In this document: positions 27,101-40,937 of the stretch, piece by piece
How positions within the stretch are numbered: position 1 is the stretch's first letter
How the letters are laid out: each line of letters opens with the position of its first letter
Source of the DNA: Nymphaea colorata
Lineage: Eukaryota; Streptophyta; Magnoliopsida; Nymphaeales; Nymphaeaceae
DNA: 64,000 nucleotides
Direction of reading: 5' to 3'
Assembly: GCF_008831285.2 (NCBI RefSeq)
Contig: NC_045141.1
Span: forward strand, 27,021,315 to 27,085,314
Position numbers and translations under genes: made by a program
The notes under the pieces: generated by a model
The model's database searches: none
What the model saw: only the letters and a program-made list of their open reading frames with translations
Told to the model about the DNA's origin: nothing

Positions 27101-27889
27101 ATGAAAAGATGTTCATCCCGCATGGCGAAACCAGAAGTTTTTAGTTGAAGGGTACTAAATAACTTTGGCCAGTCCTATGAAGAAGGAGGCACTTAAGAGA
27201 TTGGGGCTGAGTTCAGCTGCACCCCACAACCTAACCCATTGTGGAAATGGGTGGGTTTGTACGAGCAGCTGCCAGCAGTGGAGTTGGAAATTTTGCCTAA
27301 CGGGCACTAGTTTGAGAAACCTTAGGCCCTTCGTATCTAGTAAAATGATTGAGCATCACCAATACGTGAATAAGCAAATATTTGGAGACCACCATCAAGC
27401 AAGTAAGTAAATTTTATTGGACATTGTGGGCAAATCACATGCCCACACCAAGCTCCTCCACTGATACTTCCACATGCTTTGGTCACAACGATTCTATGCT
27501 AGAATAAGTCTCACACAAGAATATCATGTAAGTAAATCCTTGCGATACATTTACTGGAACCTCGCTTTCTTGCCAATAAGATCACAGAAGGGTAAAAGAT
27601 AATACAAGTTTTCTCTGTCTCACAGCCTTTCTGTGCCACAAGATGAAAGGCATGAGATTTCGCCATGTATGTCTCAATGATAGCAACAAGTACAATGATG
27701 AATATTTTCTAGTCCAAACTCAAAACTACATAAATCACGGATACAAAAAAATTCTGTACAAAAATGATGAAAAAATTCATCCATGTAACGTGAATCACGT
27801 CAGACAAAACGAAGAACCTTAATCTTGTGGAAACCATTTCGATCAGCGTCAACCATGTCCATTATGGGTCTGGTGCTCCAACCCCAACT
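24118..27889. other. PP4R2 leader region and spacer to the TBC gene
   Basis: The right part of this stretch lies upstream of PP4R2 and the left part includes its likely leader intron. A GC-richer block at 25640-25870 looks like the first leader exon and core promoter. From about 26000 on the DNA is AT-rich. A minus-strand open frame at 26795-27060, with cysteines and a basic tail, is unrecognised. About 27700-27889 should be the 3' region of the TBC gene. I see no other gene. Confidence 0.5.
24365..24528. repeat. Perfect 80-bp tandem duplication
   Basis: The 80 bases at 24365-24444 are repeated exactly at 24445-24524, and the first four bases appear a third time. It lies about 250 bases upstream of the PP4R2 start codon, within the presumed leader intron. 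The lack of any mismatch points to a recent duplication. Confidence 0.95.
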
Positions 27890-30800
27890 CTATGGCTTTT
27901 TTGCCTGCAACGTGACCACATAATTTAGAAAAGTACACTGCCAAATCAGATGATACGGAGACCTTGCTCAAATGCTGACTAGGGAGGCATGAAGCTTCAT
28001 GCCAAAACATGGAGAACTTGCTCGACCTTGACTAGGAGGCATGAAACTGAATGCAGAAACCACATTACTCTGCTGCTGCTGATCATTGTTTTAGAAGAAA
28101 TTGATGTAGTTTCACTCCTGCAACATAACTAGCCTGTACTTTACTCGCAAATTCGGGAAGTTTGATTGCCGTTCCTGGAATGCCAGGCATAGCCATTCCC
28201 TTACAATTCCTGGAATTCCAGGAAACACCCATGTCACAGACCTCAAGTGGTCAGTGTTTGCACGGAGCAAACTGACACAACCCAGTTCACACTAGGTGCG
28301 CCTGTTCCAGCAACTTCCACCCACAAGAGCTTTGCTAATTGAGTAGGCGACTACTGGTTAATGTCATCAAGTTCACCAGACACACAAGTTTGAACTCCAT
28401 AGGCAGCATCTTTTGCCACAAGATTGAAGATGGTGCACAGTGGGTAGAGTACCTAAAGGGGGTATCTAATAGTGTAGGCGACTACTGGTTAATGTCATCA
28501 AGTTCACCAGACACACAAGTTTGAACTCCATAGGCAGCATCTTTTGCCACAAGATTGAAGATGGTGCACAGTGGGTAGAGTACCTAAAGGGGGTATCAAC
28601 TGAGTCCTGCGAATATGCAGTTAAAATGGTATGCAGGTTGATAGACTGCCCAAAGGGATCATTCTCCCTCTGCGCAGCACAGAAAAGACAGTATGCAGTT
28701 TTATAGGCTCCCATTGATCATATTGCATAATGGAAACAGACCTGATAGCCTACCTTGGTCAGATATTTGTGCTGAATCTTTAATGCCTCTTTACAAGCTT
28801 TTTTAGCTTCAAGCTTCCCAGTTATTTCATTTAAGATCTGACCACCAAAAGGTACAATTATTAGGCTGCAGCTAAGCTACAAAAGACTGCCCAGAGCATA
28901 TATGTGTGTGTGAGAGAGAGAGAGAGAGAGACCTTCACAACATCATCCAGCCCATTTGCCTCTTTCAACATCTGCTTGCTCTTGGTCTTGAGAATACTAG
29001 CTACAAGAAAAACTGATATAGGAACTGTCTGTTGCACGTTTCCTTTATTCTTCAAGTATTCCCTTTCAAACTTCCCACAGTTTTTCAGATGCTTGTCATT
29101 GCCAGCACCCTCTCTCTGAGACTGGTCAGAAGTTGAAGATGATTCCTCGTACAAAGAAAATAAGTTTGGATTGTATTCCATAGCCCACATGAGCTGCATG
29201 AAATTTCAAAGTGAATATATAAATATGACAAGATCGTCCAGTCCAGTTCAACTGAATATTTAATTTCAAAATGGATCCGTAAAAACATGTCTATGTTTTA
29301 CATGCATGCAACAAAATTTGAGCACATGTTTGCATTTCTTGCTTTACGGCTTGCCTCACTTTTACTCATAGTGGTAACAACAATATAAGAATGTTAGAAG
29401 AAAAAGGAATAGGTTGACTAAGGCTGCAGTCATAACCAGAATTTACTAATGACAATGAATCACATTATGTAGCCATTAATATGCAAAGAACTTCTGTTCG
29501 CTGTTATTAGTAGATCCTAGTTATGGTTTCAGTCTTACACTCTTACTCAAGCTAATAATGCATCAAAACAAGGATATGTAAAATTGAAGACACACAATTC
29601 ATAAGCTAACAAATAATGCATCAAAACAACAAAGTTTATGAGTTCAATAATTCATAATATAATCCCATCAAGTTAAAAAAAATTGTTTACAGAAAAAAGA
29701 CCATATAAGAATTTTGTATTGAATAAAACTCACTCTGACCCAGACCCAATCCAAAACGCACCCAGTTGGTTTCCAGTACCTGTATCTAAAAACAGCCGTA
29801 CCAACATGTGGATCCCAGATATTTTCACAAACCCATGTTACATAGTTGTTACCACTTTGATTAAAGTAGTAGTAAGCCACAATGAAAGAAATGCAAAATA
29901 TGTGCTCGAGAAAACTGGACCTACAGGGGTATGACCATAAATGTGCATAGCCAACCAAAAAACTGGATCATCTGGCTCAAGACAACTGCAAGAGTCTTAA
30001 ATTCATCCAAAAGAACCAGAAATAAGAACTGGGGCATCTTCACACGGGCTATGTCATCTGCCCATTGTTTGTAGCATTGACGAGGTTGAAAAATACAAGT
30101 GAATGAATGAAAGCAAGCTACTGGAAACCAATTTTTGAAATCATGCTAAAGGACTCCAGATGGAATGTATACCAAAAAGCACCAACAACATACCCATCTT
30201 AGTTTGACTGTAAATCGTGATTAGGAGCCATTACCTCCCAAAGGAACAAAGTATCTCCAAATGAAAATTCTCTCCGGAACAACACCATCAACATGCGGAA
30301 AGCAAATAAGTATTCCCCTCCATCTAGCGTCTCTGCCATTCGACCATTCTTTGTCATGAATTCTGGCAATCAATGGTTTCTTTTGGAGAAACCCAAATCA
30401 GCAAACAGTAAATTACATCATTGAAATTTTGACGGCTCTCTAAATGGTACAAACAACAAGAGATCTAATCTCTTTCTGACATATACAAACTAAAAGGTGC
30501 AATAACCATCCAACACGGACCAGTAGAAGCTGTAACAGAAAACACTCCCACTGAGGACAAACTCAAAGTAGTTGGAATTAGATACAGTTTTTCTTATGCT
30601 GTGTTTTGTATATATTTTTCTTTTGTCTATATCTGCAGATGAATATCCATCACTAGCCCTTAATCATTAAAAGACAAAGACCGTAAATCTAGATCTAGCA
30701 GACTTGACTGTCCTGAATGATACAGGAAGCCTTGATTTGGCAGTTTGAGGCAGGGATTTAGAATAGCACCATTATGTGCGGAAAGAAGAAGAACAATGAC

Positions 30801-32975
30801 TTAGAAGGAAATGTGTGACGAATGACGCTAGCAGAGAGTGTCGCAATAACCAGATATGAGTTCATTGAGATACGCAAATCAAGATATTAGTATCTGCATG
30901 CTTCAAGAACAAGGGCCAAACATGCAAATATCACAAGCATTTAAATCATCGGCAGTTTGGTGCCTCCCTTTGTTTCATACCTTCTTAGATCAATCTTTTG
31001 GGGGATATCTATAGGACATAAATATAAGACCCTAAATACCATTAAGCAAAATTTAGTTAAATATTGGGGAGCAAACTTCAGTTGCATAATAGACATCTGG
31101 GACCCTTATCAACTTAATTTTATGAATTATGAAAAGATTATTCAAATAATGAATAAATAAATTTCTCAAAATCAGTTGAAAACCTTCTGCTGCTTTGTTA
31201 TCACTTTCTCCATTCTGGCCTAAAGCGGAGTTAATTCCTACTTTGTGAACCTATAATTGTATAAGTTCTGCCACCAGCCGTGATGTCTCGACACAGAAAT
31301 TCATGTTTGACTTATATTATATGGATCTGTTGGTTGATAGAAGTACTCAGCACAGCCTCTTAATGAGATATGATGCGGCACATAAGTTTTCAGCTGATAT
31401 AGAATTCACCTGCTCAGGACAAACTCTAACATGCAACCACTACATTGTCCACAAGAATAAAGTTACTTGAGAAAACAAGCAGCAAAATAATCCATCTCAA
31501 AACCGTGTTGTAAAAATTGGTTTGAGAACCAAATCAGTGGAGCTGCCGATTCGGGGAATCAATCCAAAAAAAAAAAAAGAATAGAACTGTACAAAAAATA
31601 ATTAAAAATAAAGAAATTCTTCAAATGTATTAAAAATAGTAAAAGTCACATACATCACTATTCAATAGGCCATGAAATTGAATCAGTTTGCCAATGATAC
31701 GATGTGAATTGGCAGAATCAGATAGGACTGCCCAAAACTGATACAAACAATTAGTTGGCGGAATTCAAACCTACCAAATAGACTGTTTCAGTTAAACCTG
31801 AGAGAAATACAAATCAAGACCCAAGGTAGTAAATAGGCTCAAGCATTGATGGACATTGTTTCACTATAGACTTCAGAGAAATGGGATTATTCCCAAGGCA
31901 TTTGCTCACATTGGATGCACTTAGAACAGAAATCCATCATTCAATGGTGACTGCTACATAAATATATGGAATACATCCACCTCGCCAAGACAAATGGCTC
32001 TCAAAGCCCCATGCATCAAAAAGAAAGGAAATAACAGTAGGATGTAGAGGTTTTGGCTGTTGTCCAATAAAGTCTACATGTATTTGAAACATGTGACATC
32101 TTTTGGAAGCACAGTAGATGGAGAGAAAGCAAACCACCTAGAATTCCAGAAGCTCACTAAATGCTGTTTCCGATCATGCATTATTGGTAGAAGTTAATGA
32201 AGCTTACCCTTCGGGTGTAGCTTCCATGGCCAAGGAAGGAGGTGGGGCACCTTTTGGGTTTGGGATGCTTGTTTAACATCTGTATTCATCTCGTTCCCTA
32301 CTCACCTGGGTGGACTGTGTTTTCAAAACCTTCCAGTTGAACTAGCTCCTCTTTCAACCTGTGCAGCACTGATCAATATACAACATAATTATATCTCCTG
32401 CCCACTGGCAGCCAGCTCCTTTCTCATTCCTCCATTCCCGAGGGACCTTCCACTACTTGGAAGGCTCCATCCTTCCTTCCGACGAAGACCATGAAACCTG
32501 TGGAGTCTTTTCTTCAGAAGCAAACTCAAACCCCAGGAATTTAACAACCACATTACACTACCCTTTCTTCAGTGAATTGTTTGCCTTTGCATGTGAATTT
32601 GATGCAACCAAGCTCTTAAGTTGTTCACCGAAGTACCTTTTATATGAATCTCTTGAGGTCTTGAGAGGGTGTAGGAGTGAACAAATTGCTGACTTGTTCA
32701 CCATCTCTGTCATATATAGCCTTCTCGTTTTTGCAAATGTACACTTTTTAGAGTTCTTTTCTTTTCTTTTTTTCCTAAAATATGAATGTAGATAATGAAT
32801 CAACATATCCACGAAAGCTAATAAGATAGTAAGGACTCCCGCACCAGCAGAAGAGCTAGAAAAATATATTAGGAAGGGCACAAATATGTGTTCTAATAAC
32901 AATAAAATCATTATTAAACAAATTTTGTTTGCTCATGCCTTTTTGGCATTTCCCTTTAACTTAAAACTCTCACAC

Positions 32976-33026
<51 letters not shown>

Positions 33027-36000
33027 ACCATCCTCTTCAAGATCTTGGAAGAGGGGAATCAAGTTACATATTCTACTTCAACCTTTATATATATGTGTGT
33101 GTGTGTGTGTGTGAATATATTAGGAGAGAGAGGGCACTTAAAAACGAGGATAGGCACTCTAGAGGAAAGAAGAATGGCACAATGAAAATATGTGCCAATA
33201 TAACTTCGCCTAAATTTATCAACATAGGCAAAATTTTTTGCTGGTGGCAGTAGCCAATTGCCCATCCAGGGCCTTATAGTAGGGCTCAGCCATTGTCTCC
33301 CACAATTCCATGCATAGGTTGGCACAAATTTTTAAAATCAAGTGCATGACTTTTCAGAACTTAGGGAGTCGGAAACAAGCACCAATGACAGGAGAAATGA
33401 GGCAAATGCCATAAAAGCAACAACTTTTTAAACAATATTTTCCATAAGTACACAACCTTGTTCAAGCATTGCCTGAGAGAAAAATGCTCTGATTATGAAT
33501 ACAGAAGCACAACACTAAATAAAAGTTTTCCCAGACAACAGATGAACTTAGATGTGAATGGCCACTTTTTTTAAATGAAGCAATACAGCATGACAAGTAT
33601 ACGAAATTGAATGTACCATTTAAAGTCCTCGAGAGAGAAATCAATACGTGCTGCAAGGTACTTCCCTTTCAGTGATTTAGTGACTGGTGATTCTAGAGAC
33701 CCATATTATTGAAATATAAGATGGACAGGGCACAGCAATAGCAAGCATCAACAATAAAACACCGTCAATAGAAGTGCTAGTGAGTCATACCTAGGTGCTG
33801 ATGAAGCTTGGGATCAACTGATCTGACAATCGAAGCTAATCTAGTGAGTTCTGATTGAACTCCTATTGAAGTCCTGGTGCTTCTAAAGTTTCCACGCTGC
33901 CATTCCAAATGGAAAAATATCAACATAAGAGTGCAGATGTACAAATAAATTCACAAAAAAAAAAAAATCATCATGTTCACTGAAACAATTCCATCTACCA
34001 AAGTTCATGTCAGATCAATTCATCTACCAAAATTCAGTGAGAGATAAATTATCAGAGCAGACAAGAAAAAAATACCAATCTACGCATAAGCCGCTCAAAG
34101 CACCAAAATGCATCAGCCTCATTCTCAAAAAGAATCACCATTGGAGAGCAAAGGTCACTCATTCCTACACAACAATATTTTCGTTGAGTAAGATAAGAGT
34201 CCCTCTAATCACTTTTTGAAAAAAAGACATTTTCATAAATAGAAAATAGAGATACTAAAATTCATGTGTGTGCTCAAGCTCTTCAAAATTTGAACTCATA
34301 ATGGGAGAGTTATCAGTGGTCACCTTGACAGTATCCAATATCCTTATCTACCCATGCATAGATTGCCAAAACATCCCAAAGCTTTGCTTGATTTTCTTCA
34401 CTCTCATAAAATACAAGCATCCGATCTGTGCGAACAACATCCAAACCTGTCCATTTTTGGGAAAAGGTCAGCATGCTATTTGGCAAAAAGAAAAAACTAT
34501 CAAAGTACTGCATATGGTAGATATCATCCATCAAGAACATGGGTCAAATCTGTAGGCAATGCCTATCCTGAACAATTCATATTCCTCCCTTCCCCTCTGA
34601 GAAAGGGGGAAGTCCTTGTTCAGATTTCTGGCTTTTCATATAAAGAGAGTCAAGCAACATCTGAAATCTAGGAGATGTAGTGACACTGCCTGTTAAATGA
34701 AATCCAGTATCAAAGACCACACTAAGCACATCCAGACAAGCAAACCAAATCTATCCTTTCTCTTCAGGATAACAGATGCAACTTCCAGCCCAAAGAACAT
34801 AGCATCACTTTGCTCTAATTTTATTCTTGAGTTCAACAGAGAGAAGGAACAAGAAGCTTGAATAAGAATAGGGACAAAAGATAAAAAGGGATGCAACAAA
34901 AACTCAATAAGCTTATTTTTTATTAAAAAAAGGGAAAAAATAGGAGAGGAAACAAACAATTGTCTAGATGATGAAACTAAAGATTGACCAATCAATGAAG
35001 TAGGAAAAACAGGTTAATCCTCGACCAAAAGGTTTATAGAGGGACTACATCTTCATAAATCATGGATTAGAAGAAGGATATCTTATTGATCTAACTCCCC
35101 ATACAGATTATTAACAAGATAGACCAGACCCACATATATAGGAAACATGCAAGTAAGGCAATGGTCCACCTAACTGGGGTCAGTTCTTGCCATATCCACA
35201 GAGACAAATATCAAGTAACAACAAGTACCAGTAATGTCATCCCGTTCTCACATATAAACAGCATATCCTCAATGTTGCAATAAAATGTTAAATAAACATC
35301 AACTTGTGAATCAAAATATAATTTCACAATCAAGACAAAACATAATAGAAAATGAAGCATCACCTATTTGATGCAATGTTCTTTTCCACTGAATGACTTT
35401 TTCATCCAGAATCCTTTCAGAGGAGTTAATAACCCTAGATGAAGGGCCGGGCGAGAAATCATCAATGAAGGGGTTACGGCTATTTTCTCTGTTCAATGAT
35501 GGATCTTCGTTAGTTCTTGCTGTTGTACCATCATCTGGTTCAATGGGCTCGCCATCTTCAGATATAACAGGTGCAGTAATAAATTTTCCAGTACCAATGG
35601 TTGCTTCCATCCTTTGGCATTCTGCCTTCAACATTGCATATTGCTCTCTATCACAGGAAGCAGATAAAAAAATCATAAATTATCAAAACAGGGAAAAAGA
35701 AAAGAAACATAATCAACAAAACAAAATGAAAGCTTGGAACTAAGGGGCATATATGGTGCCAACAACCAGCGATTCAAAGCCTAAGAATATGCTTACACTA
35801 ATTGTCCCCTTATAAAATAAATTAGTACTACAATTAGAGAGAGGCCACAAAATAACATAAACAGGTTCAAGAGAAAGCTACCTTCTTTGCTGTCTCAAAC
35901 TGCTCCTCTGGTCAAATGTGGTGTTGGGATCATAACAACCTAGGAGGAACTCCCAAACTACACCTCTGATTGAAGGATGAATGCCCTACTCCAAACAAGT

Positions 36001-39000
36001 GTAACATATCATTAAATCACAGAAAAGGAAACAGTATAATAAAACCATCATGTGCAATATAAGAGTTTCTAAGATGAAAACAAAACTGAAGCATAGACAA
36101 ATTGCCAAACAAGAAAAGTATGTGCATCCACAACAAAAAGTGATGAAATTTAATTCAAACTGCAGGACATGATTAATGCATCTAATGCATATCCATGCTA
36201 TTCGCTAATAGACAGCACACAGCCAATGCCAGAGAAAGAAATAGAAAGTTAAAACATAACTCCTTTGATCTGTTCATCTTCTTTAAATGGATATGTAACT
36301 GAAGGGTTCTCTGCATTATTCAACCAGTCATCAGGAGACGGTGGACTAACATCCTTAACATCACAAGCAAGCTGCTCTCAAGCAAGCATCATAAATTTGT
36401 ATTTAAACACTTACAAAGCAACATAATTGTTGAACCTTTCTTTCTGTCATTCAGTATCCATTGAACAGCAAGCAACTATGCATTTATGAACCAGAAGTTA
36501 TTATATCTTAATGTAAATGGAAAACAATTTGGTTGTCATATATTTCGTCTTACACTATTGTTAAGATTTGCCGTCCTTGAACTTATCAGTTTTTTTTTTT
36601 TTCTCAAATGAGCGACCAATATCTAGACAACTGCAAAAGTTGGACTTGCACTGGTTATTCTTGCACTTAAAAGGACCAGCAGTTGAACAGCTTCTGTAAT
36701 GGGCAAGAATTTCAAAAAGTTCTTGTAGAAAAGGAGCAGCAATACCTGTAAATTTAGTAGGATCTAGATATAAAAAGAGCTAACCTTATGGCTTCACATG
36801 CAGAAATAATTTTGTGACTGTAACTTCATGCATAACTTATTAGTTCCCAAAGATTCTTTCATGTTAATGGCTGGAATATTGTAAAGCCCATAGCACAAAT
36901 ATCACATGCACTCCATTGTGGCCTTTGCTGTGAAATCAAAGAGTTTATATTCTTAAAAGTTATTTGTCAAAGTGTAGCATGACGCCATCATACTTTTGGT
37001 ATATCTGCATATCATAAATTGAAGTATTTCCACATGATAAATTATGCTCATGTTTTTTTTACTGTACAGTTGCTAGATGATAGTAGAAGCCAAGTTGGCA
37101 TCTATTACCTATGCCAACCTTACTTTCAACACCATGGATGGATAATGAAACTAAGATTCCCTACCAACATAAAAATTTCTCAGCCATTTACCTTTGCAGG
37201 TTATTTGACACAAATGTTACTTCTTTTCTAAACACCCAGTACCTTAAATGCATCAGGAACTGAAGCTAGAATAACTTTACATCACAGAAAATAATTGCCA
37301 GAGCGAAAACAACGCAAACGGCATGATCTCATCAGCTTTCATAATTGACAAGCATGAAACATCACATTACACTTGGATTCCTGAGACATGATATGTATGC
37401 AAAATTTAGCAAGAAGACAAATTATATGTGCTTACACCACGTTGAATCCTCTTCAATGCTTCCTTGAAGTCAACTTCACCTTGTGGACGAAATATAGAAT
37501 TCCATTTCCGTTCACTAAGAGTTTTCCTTTGCTGTGAACAAGGGAAAGAAATATTAGGAAAACAAGCATGTATCAGTAAAAACTCCAAGACAAAAATGTG
37601 TAAAGACAATGAAACACTCATTCTTCTATTGGCTCCCTCGGTCACCGTTCAGGTAGACAGCTATCTAGTGGTCTCATCCTTGCCGCAAACCACAAATGGT
37701 TTTGTCTAGACAAAATATTGCCGTAAAGGAGAATAAAAAATATCAAACCATAGGTGATCATACATTATCCTATATACAAAAGTAGGAGAGGTGCAGCACC
37801 TGGAGTCAAGATTTTGCAATATAACATCAAGTCCATGTACGTTTTCCAGGATTTCAAGGTTGGCAAGGTAATTCTTTTTGCAAATATTTAACGTCACATA
37901 TAATGCACCTATGATGTTACCCATGAAGGACAGCTCATCAGCAATGTCAGTAGTATGATGCATTTTTTGATTGGTTTGTCTCGAATTTCTATGGGTAAAT
38001 TCTCAGAAGAAACAAATAACAAGGATAAAAAAAAACATTAAGCAGAAAAATGAAGTGCAGGAAGCACATTTAAATGCAATACTTCTCTAGATGGTCATAT
38101 TGCATGACATGCTTGTCTACTTGATAATTGCAGCATTTCAGAGCTATCTATGATACTTCTACTATTTAAAATGATAAGGATGCCCTTTCTCATGAACGAT
38201 AGTGAGTACGTGATACTGATTCTCTCCAAATAACACTGGTGCAACCTGTCATGGTCTTCACCTTATTTGAACAGCAACAAACTAAAATCTCATTTTCAGA
38301 ACTTTTCCCATCTCAACGCATCAAGGCCAAACAAGACACATCTTTTTCTTTCACTGGCTAGCTGTCTGTTAGAGGGCATGACCTTTAAAAGATATGCATG
38401 TAAATTTAGATTAATCAAACTTTGGAAAGTTGAAACCGCTTTATACCAAGGATCTACCCCATATTCCACTTGCCATTTTTTGCTACATACCATGGCCGTA
38501 GACATCTCAGATCAATAAGCATCACACATTCTGGACAAACCCATGGTTGTTTAAGCCAGTGTTTTAATGTCATAATGGATAAATCCAATTTGATTGGTTG
38601 AGTTCAACCAAGAATTCTCCAAGTCCACTTAGACCTGATCGACTTTTTTTCTTTGGCACACAACTATCAAACTCCATTGAATTGGAAGGTTCTGCCTAAA
38701 TGAAGTTGCAGCTCAGATCAGTCAGCTAGTTTTCATTTGTTAGTTACGTAAATAAAATAATGAGTACGTATATGAAATCAGAAAGGCTTTTCTACGTAAC
38801 ATCTTCATATAAGGGCAAGAGAATAAAAAACCAGGAATATTGCTTTGCAGTCTCGCCCTCTATACTCTATAGGACATAAAGCAACTGAACAAATTGAATA
38901 CTACTCCCTAGAGTCATCACGAACATGATTTCTTTTTCTTCTTTTTTCTTCCTTTGTGGCACAAATATATTCAATTGTATAAGAATATGGTTTGCGCTTC

Positions 39001-39869
39001 ATACTTTTGTTCGTGGTGAACCTTTTACAAGATCTAGTTTGCATCTTAGATTCAATCGGTATTCCAAGCTAAGCAAATCCTTAAATGCAAGATCCCTCGT
39101 TCATTATTAAATTTTGCAATCGAATATTTCTTCTTGACGGATACGGAAGCCTGCAGTCGCGGCACATGACGAACTGACTCCTTCCTTTTTCTCGGTAGGC
39201 GACTTCTTTCTTTCTTAAGCATAATTTTGGCATGCCACTATTGACCAATGTTCTACATCCTGTTAAAACCGGCCTTATATATTTGGCCTATCCAGCTTCC
39301 TTTTAATTCAAAACATAGCCCACCTATCCAAAATTCTCCATCGCTGAGAAAGACTTTTTCTATTCTTAGCAAGTTATTTCATACTTAAACGCTTGAATCT
39401 CTTATCTACAAACTGCACCACCAAGTCGCTGAAGCTCCACTTAAGGAATCAGAAATTTGACCAAGTTCCTCCAGTACGTGAATTAGAGTGATTCGACGAC
39501 TAGAGACCCAAACTCAACACGAGAAAGAGAGAACGTCAGAAAATATCAACCTTGCAGAAGGGATCAAACAGCAACGGCGCGGCATTCGATCATAAACCCG
39601 AATTAAATCTAGAAACAAGAACCGGATAGTTTACGCTAGGAAGAGAATTTCTTGTTTTCGAGAATGGCCTCAGACTTGGACGATAGTTATCTGAACCTTT
39701 CCGTGTCAAACATCTCCGCGATAGATTCGCAATAGGAATGTACAGAGAAAGGAATGAAAATAGAAGAAACAGGACTAATAAGGACCTTCGGGATAAATCG
39801 AGTCGGCGGGGTATCGGCGCGACATTCTTCTCTGACAGGATAGAACAAATTGGGATCGTCCTTCCCCAT
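27890..39869 (-). CDS. TBC-domain Rab GTPase-activating protein
   Basis: Predicted Rab GTPase-activating protein of the plant TBC1D15/GYP-like class, acting in vesicle traffic. Eleven exons: 39869-39786, 37531-37436, 35985-35882, 35647-35364, 34446-34324, 34164-34076, 33896-33791, 30332-30235, 29193-28933, 28837-28754 and 27904-27890. Together they give 447 residues in frame. The N-terminus has LFYPVREECRADTPPTRF, as in plant relatives. The TBC domain starts near residue 61 with HPSIRGVVWEFLLGCYDP (Arg67, Trp71). The catalytic arginine-finger motif IxxDxxR is Ile189-Asp192-Arg195, and the glutamine finger is Gln230 in YCQG. SDLCSPMVILFENEADAFWCFERLMRRL and LDGGEYLFAFRMLMVLFRREF follow. A spacer with an insert of about 80 residues lies between the two halves of the TBC domain. 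The last exon encodes only AKKP and the stop. An ATTCAG acceptor-like site just before the ATG suggests a leader intron. The Rab partner cannot be told from sequence. Confidence 0.95.
28343..28597. repeat. Tandem duplication, 124-bp arms at 131-bp period
   Basis: Bases 28343-28466 recur without visible mismatch at 28474-28597, separated by seven bases. The repeat lies in the last intron of the TBC gene. I do not recognise the unit as a known element. Confidence 0.93.
28912..28931. repeat. (GA)n microsatellite touching a splice donor
   Basis: Ten GA units, preceded by a short TG run. On the gene's strand the TBC intron 9 begins GT and runs straight into this CT repeat, so the 5' splice site abuts the microsatellite. 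Confidence 0.9.
30333..33790. other. Large intron 7 of the TBC gene
   Basis: A 3.46-kb AT-rich intron. It holds a GA tract at 32980-33026 and a TG tract at 33094-33112. Short open frames such as 32457-32795 and 31937-32137 show no recognisable protein. I see no transposon ends or RNA gene. Confidence 0.7.
32980..33112. repeat. (GA)n and (TG)n microsatellites
   Basis: About 47 bases of GA with one interruption (32980-33026), then, after a short unique stretch, about 19 bases of TG (33094-33112). Both lie inside intron 7 of the TBC gene. Confidence 0.93.
37532..39785. other. Intron 1 of the TBC gene
   Basis: A 2.25-kb AT-rich intron with no gene or repeat that I recognise. Introns 2 (35986-37435) and 4 (34447-35363) are similarly empty. 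Confidence 0.7.
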
Positions 39870-40937
39870 CTGAATTGCAAATCAGCGTAATTCTTCAACT
39901 CTTGTTCATTCCACGCAGATCGACCGATCGATCGATCGAGAGAGAGAGAGAGGAGGACACGACGAAGGGTGAGGGAAAGAAATAGAGGACGAAGAGGGAG
40001 CGAGAATGGGGGAACTGGCTCAACGGTCTCCGTGAGTTTCCGCGGCCCTTCTTCTCCCGAAACAGCGGCCATCTCGGTGTCCTTCGTGTCAATGCCACCA
40101 CGAGGGACCCGCGCGGGAAGGTGTACCGACACCGCTTTGGACCCCACTTTGGATCTTGCTCCCGTGGGAGTGGGCATCCTAATCCTTTCAAGCCATTTAT
40201 GGAAAAGCTCAATTTGCTCCTCATCCCACCCTGGATTCTGATTGTATCATGTTGGAATATCATTCCAATCTGACTTCTATTTTCATATCTGTAGTTGAAC
40301 CGCATTATGATATTCTTAAGAACCGAAATTTCAAAATGTGTGAATATTAGATGTGGGATTTTTATTAAAAACTGAATATAAAACATAATTTGAATGCGGG
40401 TTTGAATGTGTTGTGATATTTATTTAAAACCAAATTTGTATCCATTTGGAAGTTCCTTTATATCTAATCAGATAGGATTTCTCAATGAGATTTTTTTTTT
40501 TTTTTTCATATACTTTTCTGAAGCAGTCTGGTTGGGTATTCAGCCTGAATTCAATTCACTGACATCCCTACTCAAAACCTGACTCGAAGCAATACGGGTT
40601 ATGGGTATGAAACATCTGAACCAAATGCATCCAAAAGGGTATAGCTCTAATTACGTCCTGTCGTAAAATGAGGCCAATTGGCTGAGTTTCTGTTTGTTTC
40701 TATACAAACTGAGATTTTTATAACATAAACCATAGTTAAACCTCCTTTTATGCAAACTAAAAGGAAAAAAAAGAAAACTGTGCTATCACTAAACAGCATT
40801 GTGATTTTTCATTCTTATCTTGTTCTATTTGCCACATTTATGCATGAATGGTCGATGGAAGGCTTGTCACATATATTCTTGTTTATCGTTAAAAAAAAAG
40901 TCCAGATTGCGGTTCCTTGAGAAAACAGGAAAAAGGA
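39870..40937. other. TBC upstream region and 3' region of the dCTP pyrophosphatase gene
   Basis: Bases 39870-40240 are the likely leader and promoter of the TBC gene, with a GATC/GA simple tract at 39924-39953. A 17-base T run lies near 40490. The rest is AT-rich without a supported gene. Confidence 0.55.

Noticed and set aside
37431-37436. Earlier donor GTGTAAG at the end of TBC exon 2
   Set aside because: Only the GTAAG donor two bases on keeps phase with exon 3 and the conserved QRGGIHP junction.
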